Shown: positions 52,854 through 62,516, counted from the stretch's first letter. The stretch is 62,760 nt of DNA from Lentisphaerae bacterium GWF2_45_14 (GCA_001804785.1 MHBG01000082.1:1-62760); one strand, 5' to 3'. Made by a program: numbers and translations. Notes: a model not told the origin generated them from the letters alone.

Positions 52854-52965
52854 TACCTCTCCATCATATAAAGTGAATCTTACGATAGCATCTTAAACGA
52901 ATAATTCCATGCCGTGAACGAGATAGTCACCGATATGCATTCGGAATCGTATTTTTTATTCCGGC

Positions 52966-52994
52966 TTGACATCTTTCTGAAGACAATGTATACT
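52966..52994 (+). promoter_or_regulatory. Consensus sigma-70 promoter of the second glycan module
   Basis: TTGACA (52966-52971), a 17-base spacer and TATACT (52989-52994). It drives the regulator, prepilin-like and DUF4838 genes. Confidence 0.9.
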
Positions 52995-53024
52995 CTGATA
53001 GTATCTGATAGTATCTGATAGTAA
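52995..53024 (+). repeat. Three 10-bp tandem repeats between promoter and start codon
   Basis: CTGATAGTAT is repeated three times (last copy ends GTAA). The repeats begin at the -10 end, cover the expected transcription start and stop four bases before the ATG. The spacing is one helical turn, which suits cooperative binding of a regulator. Copy-number change would alter the leader length. Confidence 0.8.
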
Positions 53025-53027
53025 ATA

Positions 53028-54149
53028 ATGGGATCTACAGTGAATAACCTAGAATATAAAAAAGATATTTTATACGCATCGCTGAAGAAAAATATTCAAT
53101 CAGGCCTATATGCGCCAGGCTACCAGTTTCCCAAGGAACTTGACCTAGCAAAGCTGTTAAACGTAGCGAAAGTAACTATAAGGTCAGCTCTGGCAATGCT
53201 GAGAAAAGATGGCCTCATAGCGCGCATACGCGGCAAAGGGACTTTTGTTATTTCAGAGGAGACCAATAGAGGAGATATCGTAGTTGTCGTTGACAATATC
53301 AATGAATGCGCCAGTCCTTATATTTATATACTGGAAGGCATCAAGAGTGCCGCAGTCCATAGAGGTATAAATGTAAGGATTTGCGAAAGATATTACATCG
53401 AAAGCTTTACGGGAAAAGAATTTGCGAAAAGCGTCGTGGATAATAAGATTTCAGGAATTCTGACACTGGGAGCATACTACACAGGCAAGGAAAAACTCAT
53501 AAGAATACTAACCCATTCCAACGTTCCGGTAGTAATCCCGCATGCGACTGGTAATAGCTATTTCACCACAGGGTTCGCCTGCATCCAGATAGATATGCGC
53601 ATGGCATGGGAAGACGCTATGCGGCATCTCCGGGAAAATGGACATAGGCGCATCGCAACAATTGCACTGAGAAAAAATCCGGACATTAGAGGATTAAGGA
53701 GTGAAGAACATTTCGAACTTTTGAAGAAATATGGTGCTGACACTGACAGGCACCTGTTCAATGCCATTTCATATGATAAAGAATCCATATTCAGATCAGT
53801 AAATGACTGGATGAAGCTACAAGTGCCACCTACCGCAATTCTCTGCTTTTCTGATTTTTTTGCAATCCATGTTTATGACGCCTTAAAGCAGTTGAATCTC
53901 AAGATACCAGAGCACGTAGCAGTAATGGGCTGCTGTGGTTATCCGGGAGCAGGCCTTATGACTCCGCCTCTTTCAACTGTAGATTTCAGATATCAGGAAC
54001 AAGGCGAATCGGCTCTCGAACTTATCATGAAATCCGACACCTGGTTCCCTGGGGAATTGAAGATGGCAAAACCTAGAATAATAATGAGCCATACACTTGT
54101 TAAAAGGGAAAGTACAAATATAAAAATCATGGAGAATATGGAAGTATGA
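53028..54149 (+). CDS. GntR-type regulator with LacI-like sensor domain (second module)
   Basis: A 373-residue regulator of the same layout as the one at 33787-34926. A GntR winged helix (about 8-85; [30 protein letters not shown]) is followed by a periplasmic-binding-like sensor (about 90-365) with [19 protein letters not shown] and a GCCGYPGAG turn. The ATG at 53028 has no ribosome site; a GTG at 53040 behind GGGA is an alternative. It heads the second glycan module and overlaps the prepilin-like gene by four bases. Probably autoregulated through the 10-bp repeats. Confidence 0.87.
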   Translation: MGSTVNNLEYKKDILYASLKKNIQSGLYAPGYQFPKELDLAKLLNVAKVTIRSALAMLRKDGLIARIRGKGTFVISEETNRGDIVVVVDNINECASPYIYILEGIKSAAVHRGINVRICERYYIESFTGKEFAKSVVDNKISGILTLGAYYTGKEKLIRILTHSNVPVVIPHATGNSYFTTGFACIQIDMRMAWEDAMRHLRENGHRRIATIALRKNPDIRGLRSEEHFELLKKYGADTDRHLFNAISYDKESIFRSVNDWMKLQVPPTAILCFSDFFAIHVYDALKQLNLKIPEHVAVMGCCGYPGAGLMTPPLSTVDFRYQEQGESALELIMKSDTWFPGELKMAKPRIIMSHTLVKRESTNIKIMENMEV

Positions 54150-54871
54150 AAAAGCCAAACGACTGTTTTTTCACCCTTATTGAACTCTTGGTGGTAATAT
54201 CCATAATAGCCATATTGGCCAGCTTGCTTTTGCCTTCCTTAAATAAAGCCAGAGAAACGACTAAAATGATAGCGTGCAACAACAACCAACGACAAATTGG
54301 ATTGGCGCTATCCGCATATACCTCAGATTTTAAAGGATTTTATCCACCATATATGCAGACATTGTATGATGAATGGATTGCAGAACTAGTCATACCTAAA
54401 TATATCAATGGAGCAGCTTTTTCCTGCCCACAGGTCGCGTCTCGCTCAATCTATTATTCTTTTTGGATGAAAGACGCAAACTCAGCCACAACAGCAAACT
54501 GGCGATGGCCGTACAGCGATTATGGAGGGAACCTCCACATGTTTTCCGGATTCCGCTACGCTGAGGCCAATACGGCATCAGCTAATGCCTTTAAGATAAA
54601 AAATCCTTCTGAAACATTGCTTACTGCCGACAGCCAGTATTATGATGCTTCCGGATGGGCTCCTAATGGTTTTTATTATCTAAGCGATAATTCAATCTTC
54701 TCGGAGGGCAGCAGTTACTTGGCTCCTACCCACAACGGGAGCTGTAATATATTATGGGTAGACGGGCATGTAAAAAGTGAGAAAATAAAATCAGCTGTAC
54801 AAGCGTATTTAGAAAAATTTGCATATGGGCCGAATGTGGGTAATGACAAAAACCTGTGGGATCGATATTGA
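54146..54871 (+). CDS. Prepilin-like protein with C-terminal H-X9-DG motif (second module)
   Basis: A 241-residue protein. The N-terminal [24 protein letters not shown] has Glu at +5, and the residue before it is Phe instead of Gly. A soluble body contains several Trp/Tyr-rich strands, and the H-X9-DG motif [12 protein letters not shown] lies near the end. The start overlaps the regulator stop (ATGA). It lies between the regulator and a large lipoprotein gene. This is the same pairing as in the first module, in different order. A surface pseudopilin is inferred; its function is unknown. Confidence 0.85.
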   Translation: MKKPNDCFFTLIELLVVISIIAILASLLLPSLNKARETTKMIACNNNQRQIGLALSAYTSDFKGFYPPYMQTLYDEWIAELVIPKYINGAAFSCPQVASRSIYYSFWMKDANSATTANWRWPYSDYGGNLHMFSGFRYAEANTASANAFKIKNPSETLLTADSQYYDASGWAPNGFYYLSDNSIFSEGSSYLAPTHNGSCNILWVDGHVKSEKIKSAVQAYLEKFAYGPNVGNDKNLWDRY

Positions 54872-54944
54872 TAATCGGTAGAGCATGTAAGAATTCCGGA
54901 TAAGCTATAAATCCAATATAAAATTATTAAAAAGGAGTGTCTAG

Positions 54945-54995
54945 GTGCTGCAAAATCAGACTTTAATTTTTTTTGGTTGCTTCTGCATCTATAAA
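54945..54995 (+). CDS. Possible 16-codon leader ORF before the DUF4838 gene
   Basis: A GTG start seven bases after GGAG (54934-54937) opens 16 codons, rich in Phe and other hydrophobic residues, ending at TAA 54993-54995. That stop directly abuts the GGAG ribosome site of the DUF4838 gene, so translation of the two could be coupled. It could equally be chance. Confidence 0.2.
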
Positions 54996-55008
54996 TAAGG
55001 AGATTTTA

Positions 55009-57420
55009 ATGTTCAAAAAAAGATTTTTTTTAGTATTCGGCCTCTTATTAATGACAGGCATTTTAGGTTGTCACCACACATTTCCAGAAAACATGCCAGA
55101 GAAAAGCGCTAAGGAGCTAATCCTTGCCTCAGAGGGAACTGGAAAGTATGTGATAGTACAGGAAGAAAACGCAACAAAAGCGGAGATTTTCGCATCGGAG
55201 GAACTGAAAACTTATCTTGAAAAAATAACCGGAGCAAAATTCGATATAGTAAAGGAAAATACAATTGACAGAAGCGCGGGAGGAAATAAAAAATACATAT
55301 ATATAGGAAGTACTGAATATGCCGCAAAAAACAGCATTGACATCAATAGCATGGGATACGAAGAATGGATAATCAAAACGGATAATAACAATAACTTGAT
55401 AATCAGCGGGGGAAGACCGAGAGGCACTCTTTACGGAGTATATGAATTCCTTGAAAAATATTGCGGATGTCACTGGCTTGATGAACAGTTTGAAATAGCA
55501 CCTAAACAACAAGTCTTAAAAATACCGGAACTTGATATTAAAGACAAACCCGCATTCCGTGACCGCCTTTTCGTTTTCAGCATAGAGAATCCTGTAAATT
55601 TTAAACTTTTTAACGCACGGAACAAAATAAGTTTTACCGGAAATGATTTAGAGCTCGGCTCTTATAAATCAACCGGCAGCCCTGCCGGCTGCCATACATT
55701 TTATTATTATTCAAAAGATTGGCCCGAAAATCATCCTGAGTATTTTTCACTCTCAACCGATGGAAGGCGCTTAAGGGCAAAAACAGCTCAGGGGCCAGGA
55801 CAGCTCTGCCTGACCAATTCAGGGGGAAGAGCGCTGATGATTAAAAAATTAAAAGCGTATATAGAAAAGGATAGAAAAAATGCGGCCCAGAAGGGTGTTT
55901 ATCCTCCCCCTTCAATCTATGATATTACCAACAACGACAATCTTGATAAGTGTGTATGTTCGAACTGTATCGCTTTAATGGAAAAAGAAGGCTCATACAG
56001 CGGAGTGCTGCTCGATTTCATCAACGAAATAGCTGATGGGGTTAAGGATGAATATCCCGATGTTTTCATTCAAACATTTGCCTATACATTTATTCAGGAA
56101 CCACCCAGAAATATAAAACCCCGTAGCAATGTGATAATAAGACTGGCAGATCTCCCGGCAATGGATGGAGGAAAGAAAAATATCCTCAGAGTATTAACCA
56201 ATGCTGAAAACAAGGAATCTTTTGATTTGTTGAGAAACTGGGCTAAGATATCAAAGCATCTCGCCTATTGGGATTATTGGGTTTTCTACAAAAATCTTTT
56301 CCCGTATCCTTATACGAATATTTCACTTATTCAGTCTAATTTAAAATTGCTCAAGGATTATAAAGTCGAAAATCTTTTTATCGAATGTGAATATCCTGAA
56401 AACACCAGTTTCTTCTCGCTGAAAAGGTGGCTGGGAAGCAAAATGATGCAGAATCCCGACCAGGACAGTAAAGCGCTCATTAAAACATTTATGGACGGGT
56501 ACTACGGCAGAGCCTCTGAACAGATGAATAAATATCTCAATTTTCTTGAAGGTCGTATAGAAAAGAGTAAGGATAAGCTCGGAGAAGTGCAACCGACGCA
56601 CCTGAAATATCTGGACTTGGATTTCTTTATAAAAGCGAATAAATGCCTTGATGACGCAGAGCAGATTGTAAAAGATTCACCATCGCATTTTTTACATGTG
56701 AAACATGAGCGTATAGCAATTGATTCAGCAATCTTGAATATGTGGAACAAGCTTGACCTTGATAAAAGTCATGTTTTTGATTTTGATACGCTAATAGCGC
56801 GGTATCAAACCAATCAAGACATGATGATAGAAAAATTCTATTTAAAGGAAAATTGGGGTACTCTCAAGAAAACTCTGCAAAGAGAAATTGATGGTATAAG
56901 ATTAAAAAAAATGGTTTCTGTTCCGGATAATTTTAAAAATATGAACGCTGAAGGCAATGTGACCCAGCTGTTATGGCCTGAATTTAAAGAAAACCAGTTC
57001 CTTCCCATAAAGTACAAGGATGATAAAGAAGCAGCGGGCGGAAGAGCGATAATGCTTGGCGAAGTCAATGACAATCCTAAATTCAGGCATGGATTTCCAA
57101 TAGATGTCGGCATTTACAGTAATAAAGACAAAAAACACGGACCCTCAGTAAAAATCACCGAATCTGATTTATCGATGAATAAAACTTACAATCTGATTAA
57201 AATTGGCAAATTTAAAATAACGCCAAATACTTTTATATGGGTACAACAATGGTACCTCTGGATTTATATTGATAAGGCATTTGACCCTGCTGAACCCAAT
57301 AATGAATATGACGTTTATATTTCATTGAAAGTCCAAGGCCCCGCTTATAAGGCAGATTCGAAAGATGGAAACGGCATCCTCGTTGACAGAGTTATTATTG
57401 TAAAAACTTGTGATACCTGA
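55009..57420 (+). CDS. DUF4838 glycan-active lipoprotein
   Basis: An 803-residue lipoprotein from the chosen ATG (AAGGAG upstream). The signal peptide ends in lipobox ILGC (Cys21). An alpha-glucuronidase/GH20-like N-terminal domain (about 45-170) includes FASEELKTYLEKITG, GGRPRGTLYGVYEFLE and CGCHWLDE. A DUF4838 TIM-barrel domain follows (about 180-560), with DITNNDNLDKCVCSNC, a family mark. A C-terminal beta domain (about 640-803) may bind carbohydrate. It is probably surface-attached and processes a uronic-acid-containing glycan. The gene is AT-richer than most of the window, hinting at transfer. It is the last gene of the second module. Confidence 0.82.
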   Translation: MFKKRFFLVFGLLLMTGILGCHHTFPENMPEKSAKELILASEGTGKYVIVQEENATKAEIFASEELKTYLEKITGAKFDIVKENTIDRSAGGNKKYIYIGSTEYAAKNSIDINSMGYEEWIIKTDNNNNLIISGGRPRGTLYGVYEFLEKYCGCHWLDEQFEIAPKQQVLKIPELDIKDKPAFRDRLFVFSIENPVNFKLFNARNKISFTGNDLELGSYKSTGSPAGCHTFYYYSKDWPENHPEYFSLSTDGRRLRAKTAQGPGQLCLTNSGGRALMIKKLKAYIEKDRKNAAQKGVYPPPSIYDITNNDNLDKCVCSNCIALMEKEGSYSGVLLDFINEIADGVKDEYPDVFIQTFAYTFIQEPPRNIKPRSNVIIRLADLPAMDGGKKNILRVLTNAENKESFDLLRNWAKISKHLAYWDYWVFYKNLFPYPYTNISLIQSNLKLLKDYKVENLFIECEYPENTSFFSLKRWLGSKMMQNPDQDSKALIKTFMDGYYGRASEQMNKYLNFLEGRIEKSKDKLGEVQPTHLKYLDLDFFIKANKCLDDAEQIVKDSPSHFLHVKHERIAIDSAILNMWNKLDLDKSHVFDFDTLIARYQTNQDMMIEKFYLKENWGTLKKTLQREIDGIRLKKMVSVPDNFKNMNAEGNVTQLLWPEFKENQFLPIKYKDDKEAAGGRAIMLGEVNDNPKFRHGFPIDVGIYSNKDKKHGPSVKITESDLSMNKTYNLIKIGKFKITPNTFIWVQQWYLWIYIDKAFDPAEPNNEYDVYISLKVQGPAYKADSKDGNGILVDRVIIVKTCDT

Positions 57421-57617
57421 AGTGAATAACCCGGAATATTGCGCTTGCCTCTAGGCTGGAGTACTTTTAAATCAAAGGTTGCGGCATCAAATTATTCCAT
57501 TGACGCCGCGACCTTATCCAAATTTAACACATTCATCCAGAGTCGCTTGACTTATCCGCTTTCAGGCAATAGATTTAGAATGGAGTGGTGTTTAAAAAAA
57601 AAGGATGAAAGCCTCGG

Positions 57618-57914
57618 ATGGCTAATAAAGACCTGACCAGAGAACGTGTAAAAAATGTAATGCATCATATTCCCAAAAGTGCGATGAAGGACCAAGGGAA
57701 AATGAGAAAGACGCTGCATAACTCTTTTTCCGGAATGAAAACGCTTATAAACCAGCTTTCCGAGAAAAAAATTGGCTACAAGCAATTGTACCAGAAAAAA
57801 CAGAAGCGCAGTGAACGTTTCAAAAGAACAATGTTTATTATTGAAATTTCGATAACAGTTATAATTCTTTCGCTGTTGGTATTTTTCCTTCTGACAAAGT
57901 TCGGAATTGCCTGA
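57618..57914 (+). CDS. Small C-tail-anchored membrane protein, unknown
   Basis: A 98-residue protein. A strongly basic helical N-terminus (about 1-70; two coiled-coil-like stretches with many Lys) is followed by one C-terminal membrane helix (about 72-93). No motif recognised. A ribosome site is not obvious: AAAAGGAT lies about 17 bases upstream. It lies alone between the glycan module and the convergent folC gene. The 197 bases upstream hold nothing recognised. Confidence 0.5.
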   Translation: MANKDLTRERVKNVMHHIPKSAMKDQGKMRKTLHNSFSGMKTLINQLSEKKIGYKQLYQKKQKRSERFKRTMFIIEISITVIILSLLVFFLLTKFGIA

Positions 57915-57939
57915 AACCTGAATCAGTGAAAATATTGTG

Positions 57940-59157
57940 CTATATATCAAGGATGTCTTCGGCCGGGGCAAGCATTTTCAGGGCCTCGCCGACAAGATAG
58001 AGAGAGCCGCTTATCAAAGTCCTTTCGCCGGATGAAATCTTGAATGCCGATTCCAGACTGTCCGCGGATACCGCCTTCAGCGCCGAAAAAGATGAAAGCA
58101 TCTCTTGAAGTTCCCGTGGTTGTCGGCATTTTCTTTCACCCTTGATAGGAACAAAGATAAATGACGAAACAGCGGGTTCGAGAATTTTCAGGACGCAGAG
58201 AGTGTCCTTGTCGCTGAAATTTCCGAAAATGACAGTGAATTTTTCGCTGAAAAAACGTTCATTGAGAAAGTTCGCCAGGACAGTGGCACTTTCCGGGTTA
58301 TGAGCGCCGTCCAGAAGGATGCCGCCGGACAGAAACTGCATGCGCCCAGGCCAGTGGACTTTTGAAAAAGCAAATATGGCTTTCTTCAAATCGAATCCAA
58401 GGCTTTTTGAAAGGTATTCAAGTACCGCTTCCGCCAGAGACGCGTTATATTTCTGAAATTCTCCGTAAAGAGCTACTTCGCCGTCAAATGGGTTTTCTAC
58501 GAATTTTGCGGGACTGCCGGCATCAAGGCATTTTTTCATGATGACTTCTCTGCATGACGGGGGGACGCGTCCGCAAAAAAGCGGCCTTTTTGCCTTTATT
58601 ACCCCAGCCTTCTCGAATGCTATTTTTTCGATGCTGTCCCCAAGGTATTCGCAATGCTCAAGAGAAATCCCGGTAATTACCGAGCAGAGGGGGTCGACAA
58701 TATTTGTGGCATCGAAGCGCCCGCCCATGCCAACCTCCCACACGACGAGATCGGTCTTTTCCTCCTTGAAATACAAAACTGCAAGTGCGGTAAGGGCCTC
58801 AAAAAAGGTCGGCGGACCCGATTCTTTTCTCATCCGTTCAACATGCGGATAAATCTTTTCGGTCAGTGTGCAGAATTTTTCTTCCGTTATCGCCTTACCG
58901 TCAATCCTGAAACGCTCTCTGACATAGACGAGATGGGGCGACGTGTAGAAGCCTGTTTTCAAGCCTGCTTCTCTAAATCCCGCGGCAAGCATTGCGCCTG
59001 TCGATCCTTTACCATTGCTTCCCGCCAGATGGACAAAGCGCAGCGACTTGTGAGGATTTCCCATCAGCTCGAAGAGCCTGGACACGCGCTCCAGCCCGAA
59101 CTTTATGCCGAAGGGCTGAAGAGCGTAAAGATAATTTTCAGCCTCGCTGAAGTTCAC
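57940..59157 (-). CDS. folC: Folylpolyglutamate synthase / dihydrofolate synthase
   Basis: A 405-residue Mur-ligase-family enzyme that adds glutamate to folates (and joins dihydropteroate with glutamate). The P-loop is AGSNGKGSTGAML (about 46-58). The family-typical YTSPHLVYVRERFRIDG and VWEVGMGGRFDATN blocks follow, then LDGAHNPESA of the second domain. Slightly short against the usual 420-430. It starts 14 bases after the tolB stop and is co-transcribed with it, an unusual pairing. Confidence 0.92.
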   Translation of the reverse strand: MNFSEAENYLYALQPFGIKFGLERVSRLFELMGNPHKSLRFVHLAGSNGKGSTGAMLAAGFREAGLKTGFYTSPHLVYVRERFRIDGKAITEEKFCTLTEKIYPHVERMRKESGPPTFFEALTALAVLYFKEEKTDLVVWEVGMGGRFDATNIVDPLCSVITGISLEHCEYLGDSIEKIAFEKAGVIKAKRPLFCGRVPPSCREVIMKKCLDAGSPAKFVENPFDGEVALYGEFQKYNASLAEAVLEYLSKSLGFDLKKAIFAFSKVHWPGRMQFLSGGILLDGAHNPESATVLANFLNERFFSEKFTVIFGNFSDKDTLCVLKILEPAVSSFIFVPIKGERKCRQPRELQEMLSSFSALKAVSADSLESAFKISSGERTLISGSLYLVGEALKMLAPAEDILDI

Positions 59158-59171
59158 TTTGGAAATTTGTA

Positions 59172-60386
59172 TCAGTAAGGCAGGGTTTGTACGCCTGACC
59201 AGGATGGCATGCTCATCTTGAATAGTGGGTTCGGAACGAGCTGCCTGACGTTACCTGTCCAAGTATCGACAATGTATATTGCTGAAAGCGAGCCTGTTTT
59301 ACGGCTGCATACAACATGACGGTTATCGGGCGCCCACGCGGGACTCTCCCAGTCGCCGCTTTCCTTGATTTTGACAAGGCCGGTAAAGTCGGACCCCTTT
59401 AGATTCAATACTGCCAGAGTATAATTTCCCATCCTGGCAGAGTATACAATTTTATCATCACTTGACCAGTCGGGCGAAACGGATTCAGACCCTATTGTGT
59501 CCAGCTTTTTATAACTTCCACCCGAACAGCTTATGGTATAAAGCTTTGGTGCACGGGAGACATCGGAGACGAAACAGAGCCTGGAGCTGTCAGGCGACCA
59601 GCAGGGAGACGCCTCCACCGAGGTGCTGCTTGTGAGCATTTTTACGCCTGCTCCTGAAAGGTATTTGACGTAGAGATCGACCTTCTTTTCCTGGCTGAGA
59701 ATCATAGCGAGCTTCTGTCCGTCGGGCGAAACAGAACCTCCGGCATTGAGACCGGGAAAAAAGGCGAGTCGACGGCTTCTGTCAGTAGATAGGTCTTTCT
59801 GAACTATTTCCGTCATTGAACCGCGGTACATGGTGTAGACGATAGAGCGGCCGTCGGGGAACCAGTCGGGTTCGACGCAGAGGGTAGGTGCGGCGGTAGC
59901 GCGTCGGTAGTTCCTTCCGTCGAAATCACAGATATATATATTTTTAACGCCTCTCGCCACTTCAACGCAGAAGGCAATCCTTGTTGAACATATTCCTTTG
60001 ATGTTAAATATCTTGTTGAGTACCTTATCAACGGCCCTGTGACAGACCCAGGGAAGATTGCTCTTTGTGGAGTCGGAAACAGAAAAATTCATTGCTCCGG
60101 TGCTGTCCTGTATGTTCAATGTAAACGAGGCTCCGGAAGCCTGACCGGAAATGATGTAGTCGGCCTTGCCGCCGCCCTGGAGGACATCGAACCAGCCGCA
60201 GTATTTAAGGTCGGAAAGTATCTGGTTTGATATAGTGGAATTGCCGGAAATCCCCCTAAAGAGCAATGTTGGATTTTTGTAATCCGCAATCTTACGGACA
60301 ACAACCTGGGCGCTGACGTCAGATACGAAAGCCAGAGCGGCAACAAGCGCAGCCATGACACAGACAAGTTTCATTCGCAGGCGCAT
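59172..60386 (-). CDS. tolB: TolB-type periplasmic beta-propeller protein
   Basis: A 404-residue protein with a signal peptide (about 1-26, ending VSA-Q). An N-terminal TolB domain (about 30-140) is followed by a six-bladed WD40-like/PD40 propeller (about 150-400) with repeated PDGRSIVYT, PDGQKLAMI, PDSSRLCFVS and PDNRHVVCS. Part of the Tol-Pal envelope system, here without tolQ, tolR, tolA or pal neighbours. AAAGGAG is seven bases before the ATG. Confidence 0.88.
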   Translation of the reverse strand: MRLRMKLVCVMAALVAALAFVSDVSAQVVVRKIADYKNPTLLFRGISGNSTISNQILSDLKYCGWFDVLQGGGKADYIISGQASGASFTLNIQDSTGAMNFSVSDSTKSNLPWVCHRAVDKVLNKIFNIKGICSTRIAFCVEVARGVKNIYICDFDGRNYRRATAAPTLCVEPDWFPDGRSIVYTMYRGSMTEIVQKDLSTDRSRRLAFFPGLNAGGSVSPDGQKLAMILSQEKKVDLYVKYLSGAGVKMLTSSTSVEASPCWSPDSSRLCFVSDVSRAPKLYTISCSGGSYKKLDTIGSESVSPDWSSDDKIVYSARMGNYTLAVLNLKGSDFTGLVKIKESGDWESPAWAPDNRHVVCSRKTGSLSAIYIVDTWTGNVRQLVPNPLFKMSMPSWSGVQTLPY

Positions 60387-60442
60387 TTGGGTACTCCTTT
60401 ATAAAAATTTACGAATTGTGATTTATATTTGACGATAACATA

Positions 60443-60461
60443 CTAGATTAGATGAATCTAG
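60443..60461. promoter_or_regulatory. Inverted repeat upstream of the DinG-type helicase gene
   Basis: CTAGATT and AATCTAG, 7-bp perfect arms with a five-base spacer, in the 117-base divergent gap between tolB and the helicase gene. Operator-like; the binding protein is unknown. Confidence 0.4.
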
Positions 60462-60503
60462 CAGATATTTTCTTTAAATACAAGGCTTTTTCAGTCATTT
60501 TTT

Positions 60504-62516
60504 ATGATAATGCACGCAGAAAACAGTGAGATTCAGGAGGCATTGGCGGACATATGCGCCGAGGCCGCCGCCTTCTTCGCGCCGTCAAGTCCGCTGAAGG
60601 AAGCCGTTAAACACGGAGGCCGTCCGTTTGAGTTCAGGAAGCAACAATCGGAGATGGCTGAGGCTGTCGCAAATGCCCTTCAATCGGGAGAAAATCTCTG
60701 CGTGGAAGCCCCGACCGGAATAGGAAAAAGCTTCGCCTATCTCGTGCCGTCAATACTCTTCGCCGTGAAGCAGAAGCTCCCCGTCCTGATAACAACCGAA
60801 ACCATAAACCTCCAGGAGCAGCTGATAGAAAAGGACATTCCCATACTTCGAAAACTGCTCGGAATTGACTTTGCCGCCGCCCTCGCCAAGGGGCGCTCCA
60901 ACTATACCTGCAAAAGACGCCTTTCAATCGCGTCCGGAGGGGCAGCATTCGACCTCGTCCCCAACACAGCCGTCCTCTCCGAAATTGAAAGAATTTCAAA
61001 ATGGGCCGATAAGTCCCCCGACGGCAGTTTATCCGGCGTGGACTTCAGAATAAGCCAACAGGCATGGAGCAGCGTCTGCTGCGAAGGCGGAAACTGCGCT
61101 GGCCCCAAATGCGGGCAGTTCCGCGAATGCTTCTACTGGAAGGCCAGAAGGGAATGGGATAAGGCAGATATCCTCATAGCCAATCACGCTCTCTTTTTCA
61201 CAGACCTTAAAATCAAGCAGAACGAGGAAAAGCTCGAAACGCTCCTTCCCGCATATTCCGCCGTCATCATTGACGAGGCCCATACGCTCGAAGACAACGC
61301 CGCCGAATACATGGGGCTTAACATATCCAGTTCATCCATGCACTACTTTCTTTCAAGGCTTTACAATCCTGAAAATGGCAAGGGACTCCTTGTTCGAAAG
61401 GGTGAAAAAATCCTTGAACTCAGGAAAAAAGTCGCCGGACTCATCGATAAATCAAGAGCTTTTTTCGCGCTCTTCGATAATATCCTTCTGGAACAGGACG
61501 ACTCGGTACTCCGCCTCCGCCAGCCGCCAGCCGTACCCGATATAATATCGCAGGACCTCGACAAACTCGCGTCAATGATTGACGAATACGCCAGAGACGA
61601 CGAGGGCGACAAGGACTTTAAAATCGAACTCGCCAGCCACAGCGAAAGGGCTCGCGCTTTCTGTGAGGGGATTTACCAGTTCCTCGGAATGTCCCTGGAT
61701 GAACATGTCTACTGGATTGAAAAGGAAACCCAGAGAATATCGCTTTATGCCGCACCGCTCAATGTCAGCGAAATCCTCGGCAAATACCTCTTCTCCGGAA
61801 AATTCCCTGTAATCCTCACCAGCGCCACATTGACTGTGAATAAAAATCTCGCATATTTCAAGGAGCGTACCGGTTTCCGCGGCGGCCCCGAAAAAATTCT
61901 TGATACTCCCTTCAATTACAAGGAGCAGGCCGCCATCTACATTTCAAAGCACATGCCTGAGCCAAACGAGACAGGATATCTCGACGCTGCCGTCAGCGAA
62001 ATTGAAAAATATATAAAAATGACCCACGGCAAGGCATTCGTTCTATTCACCAGCTACCAGATGCTCAAGTCTTGCGCCGAAATATTGCAAGGCTTCTTCG
62101 ACGAGTTCGGAATCAATCTCCTGGTACAGGGCGAAGACCTCACCCGCAGCGCCATGCTTAACAGGTTCAAGGAAGACACAAATTCCGTAATTTTCGGCAC
62201 CACCAGCTTCTGGACCGGAGTGGATGTCCCGGGCGAAGCCCTCAGCAACGTCATAATAACCAAACTCCCGTTCTCGGTACCAAGCCACCCCCTCATAACC
62301 GCCAGGTCCGAACGCATTGAACGCGAGGGCCGCAGCTCATTCATGCATTATTCTCTGCCGGAGGCAGTTCTGAGGTTCAGGCAGGGAACCGGCCGCCTGA
62401 TAAGGAGCAGTAACGACAGGGGCATAATTGTTATCCTCGACCGGCGCATAATCTCTAAAAAATATGGAAGAACCTTTCTTAATTCCATACCGGAATGTAA
62501 AGTCAACATATGCTGA
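60504..62516 (+). CDS. dinG: DinG-type ATP-dependent DNA helicase (XPD family)
   Basis: A 670-residue superfamily-2 helicase. The Walker A motif is EAPTGIGKSF (about 71-80). An iron-sulfur domain carries Cys residues in NYTCKRR, CCEGGNCAGPKC and FRECFYW. The DEAH box is IIDEAHTLED, and the helicase C-terminal block has VIFGTTSFWTGVDVPGEAL and FRQGTGRLIRS. DinG unwinds R-loops and D-loops in DNA repair. Starts ATG-ATA-ATG without a clear ribosome site; the second ATG (60510) is an alternative. Length is near the DinG norm (about 700). It may be under the inverted repeat at 60443-60461. Confidence 0.9.
   Translation: MIMHAENSEIQEALADICAEAAAFFAPSSPLKEAVKHGGRPFEFRKQQSEMAEAVANALQSGENLCVEAPTGIGKSFAYLVPSILFAVKQKLPVLITTETINLQEQLIEKDIPILRKLLGIDFAAALAKGRSNYTCKRRLSIASGGAAFDLVPNTAVLSEIERISKWADKSPDGSLSGVDFRISQQAWSSVCCEGGNCAGPKCGQFRECFYWKARREWDKADILIANHALFFTDLKIKQNEEKLETLLPAYSAVIIDEAHTLEDNAAEYMGLNISSSSMHYFLSRLYNPENGKGLLVRKGEKILELRKKVAGLIDKSRAFFALFDNILLEQDDSVLRLRQPPAVPDIISQDLDKLASMIDEYARDDEGDKDFKIELASHSERARAFCEGIYQFLGMSLDEHVYWIEKETQRISLYAAPLNVSEILGKYLFSGKFPVILTSATLTVNKNLAYFKERTGFRGGPEKILDTPFNYKEQAAIYISKHMPEPNETGYLDAAVSEIEKYIKMTHGKAFVLFTSYQMLKSCAEILQGFFDEFGINLLVQGEDLTRSAMLNRFKEDTNSVIFGTTSFWTGVDVPGEALSNVIITKLPFSVPSHPLITARSERIEREGRSSFMHYSLPEAVLRFRQGTGRLIRSSNDRGIIVILDRRIISKKYGRTFLNSIPECKVNIC

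Noticed and set aside
52995..53024. Tandem repeats as a possible CRISPR start
   Set aside because: Only three contiguous 10-bp units without spacers; no cas genes in the window.
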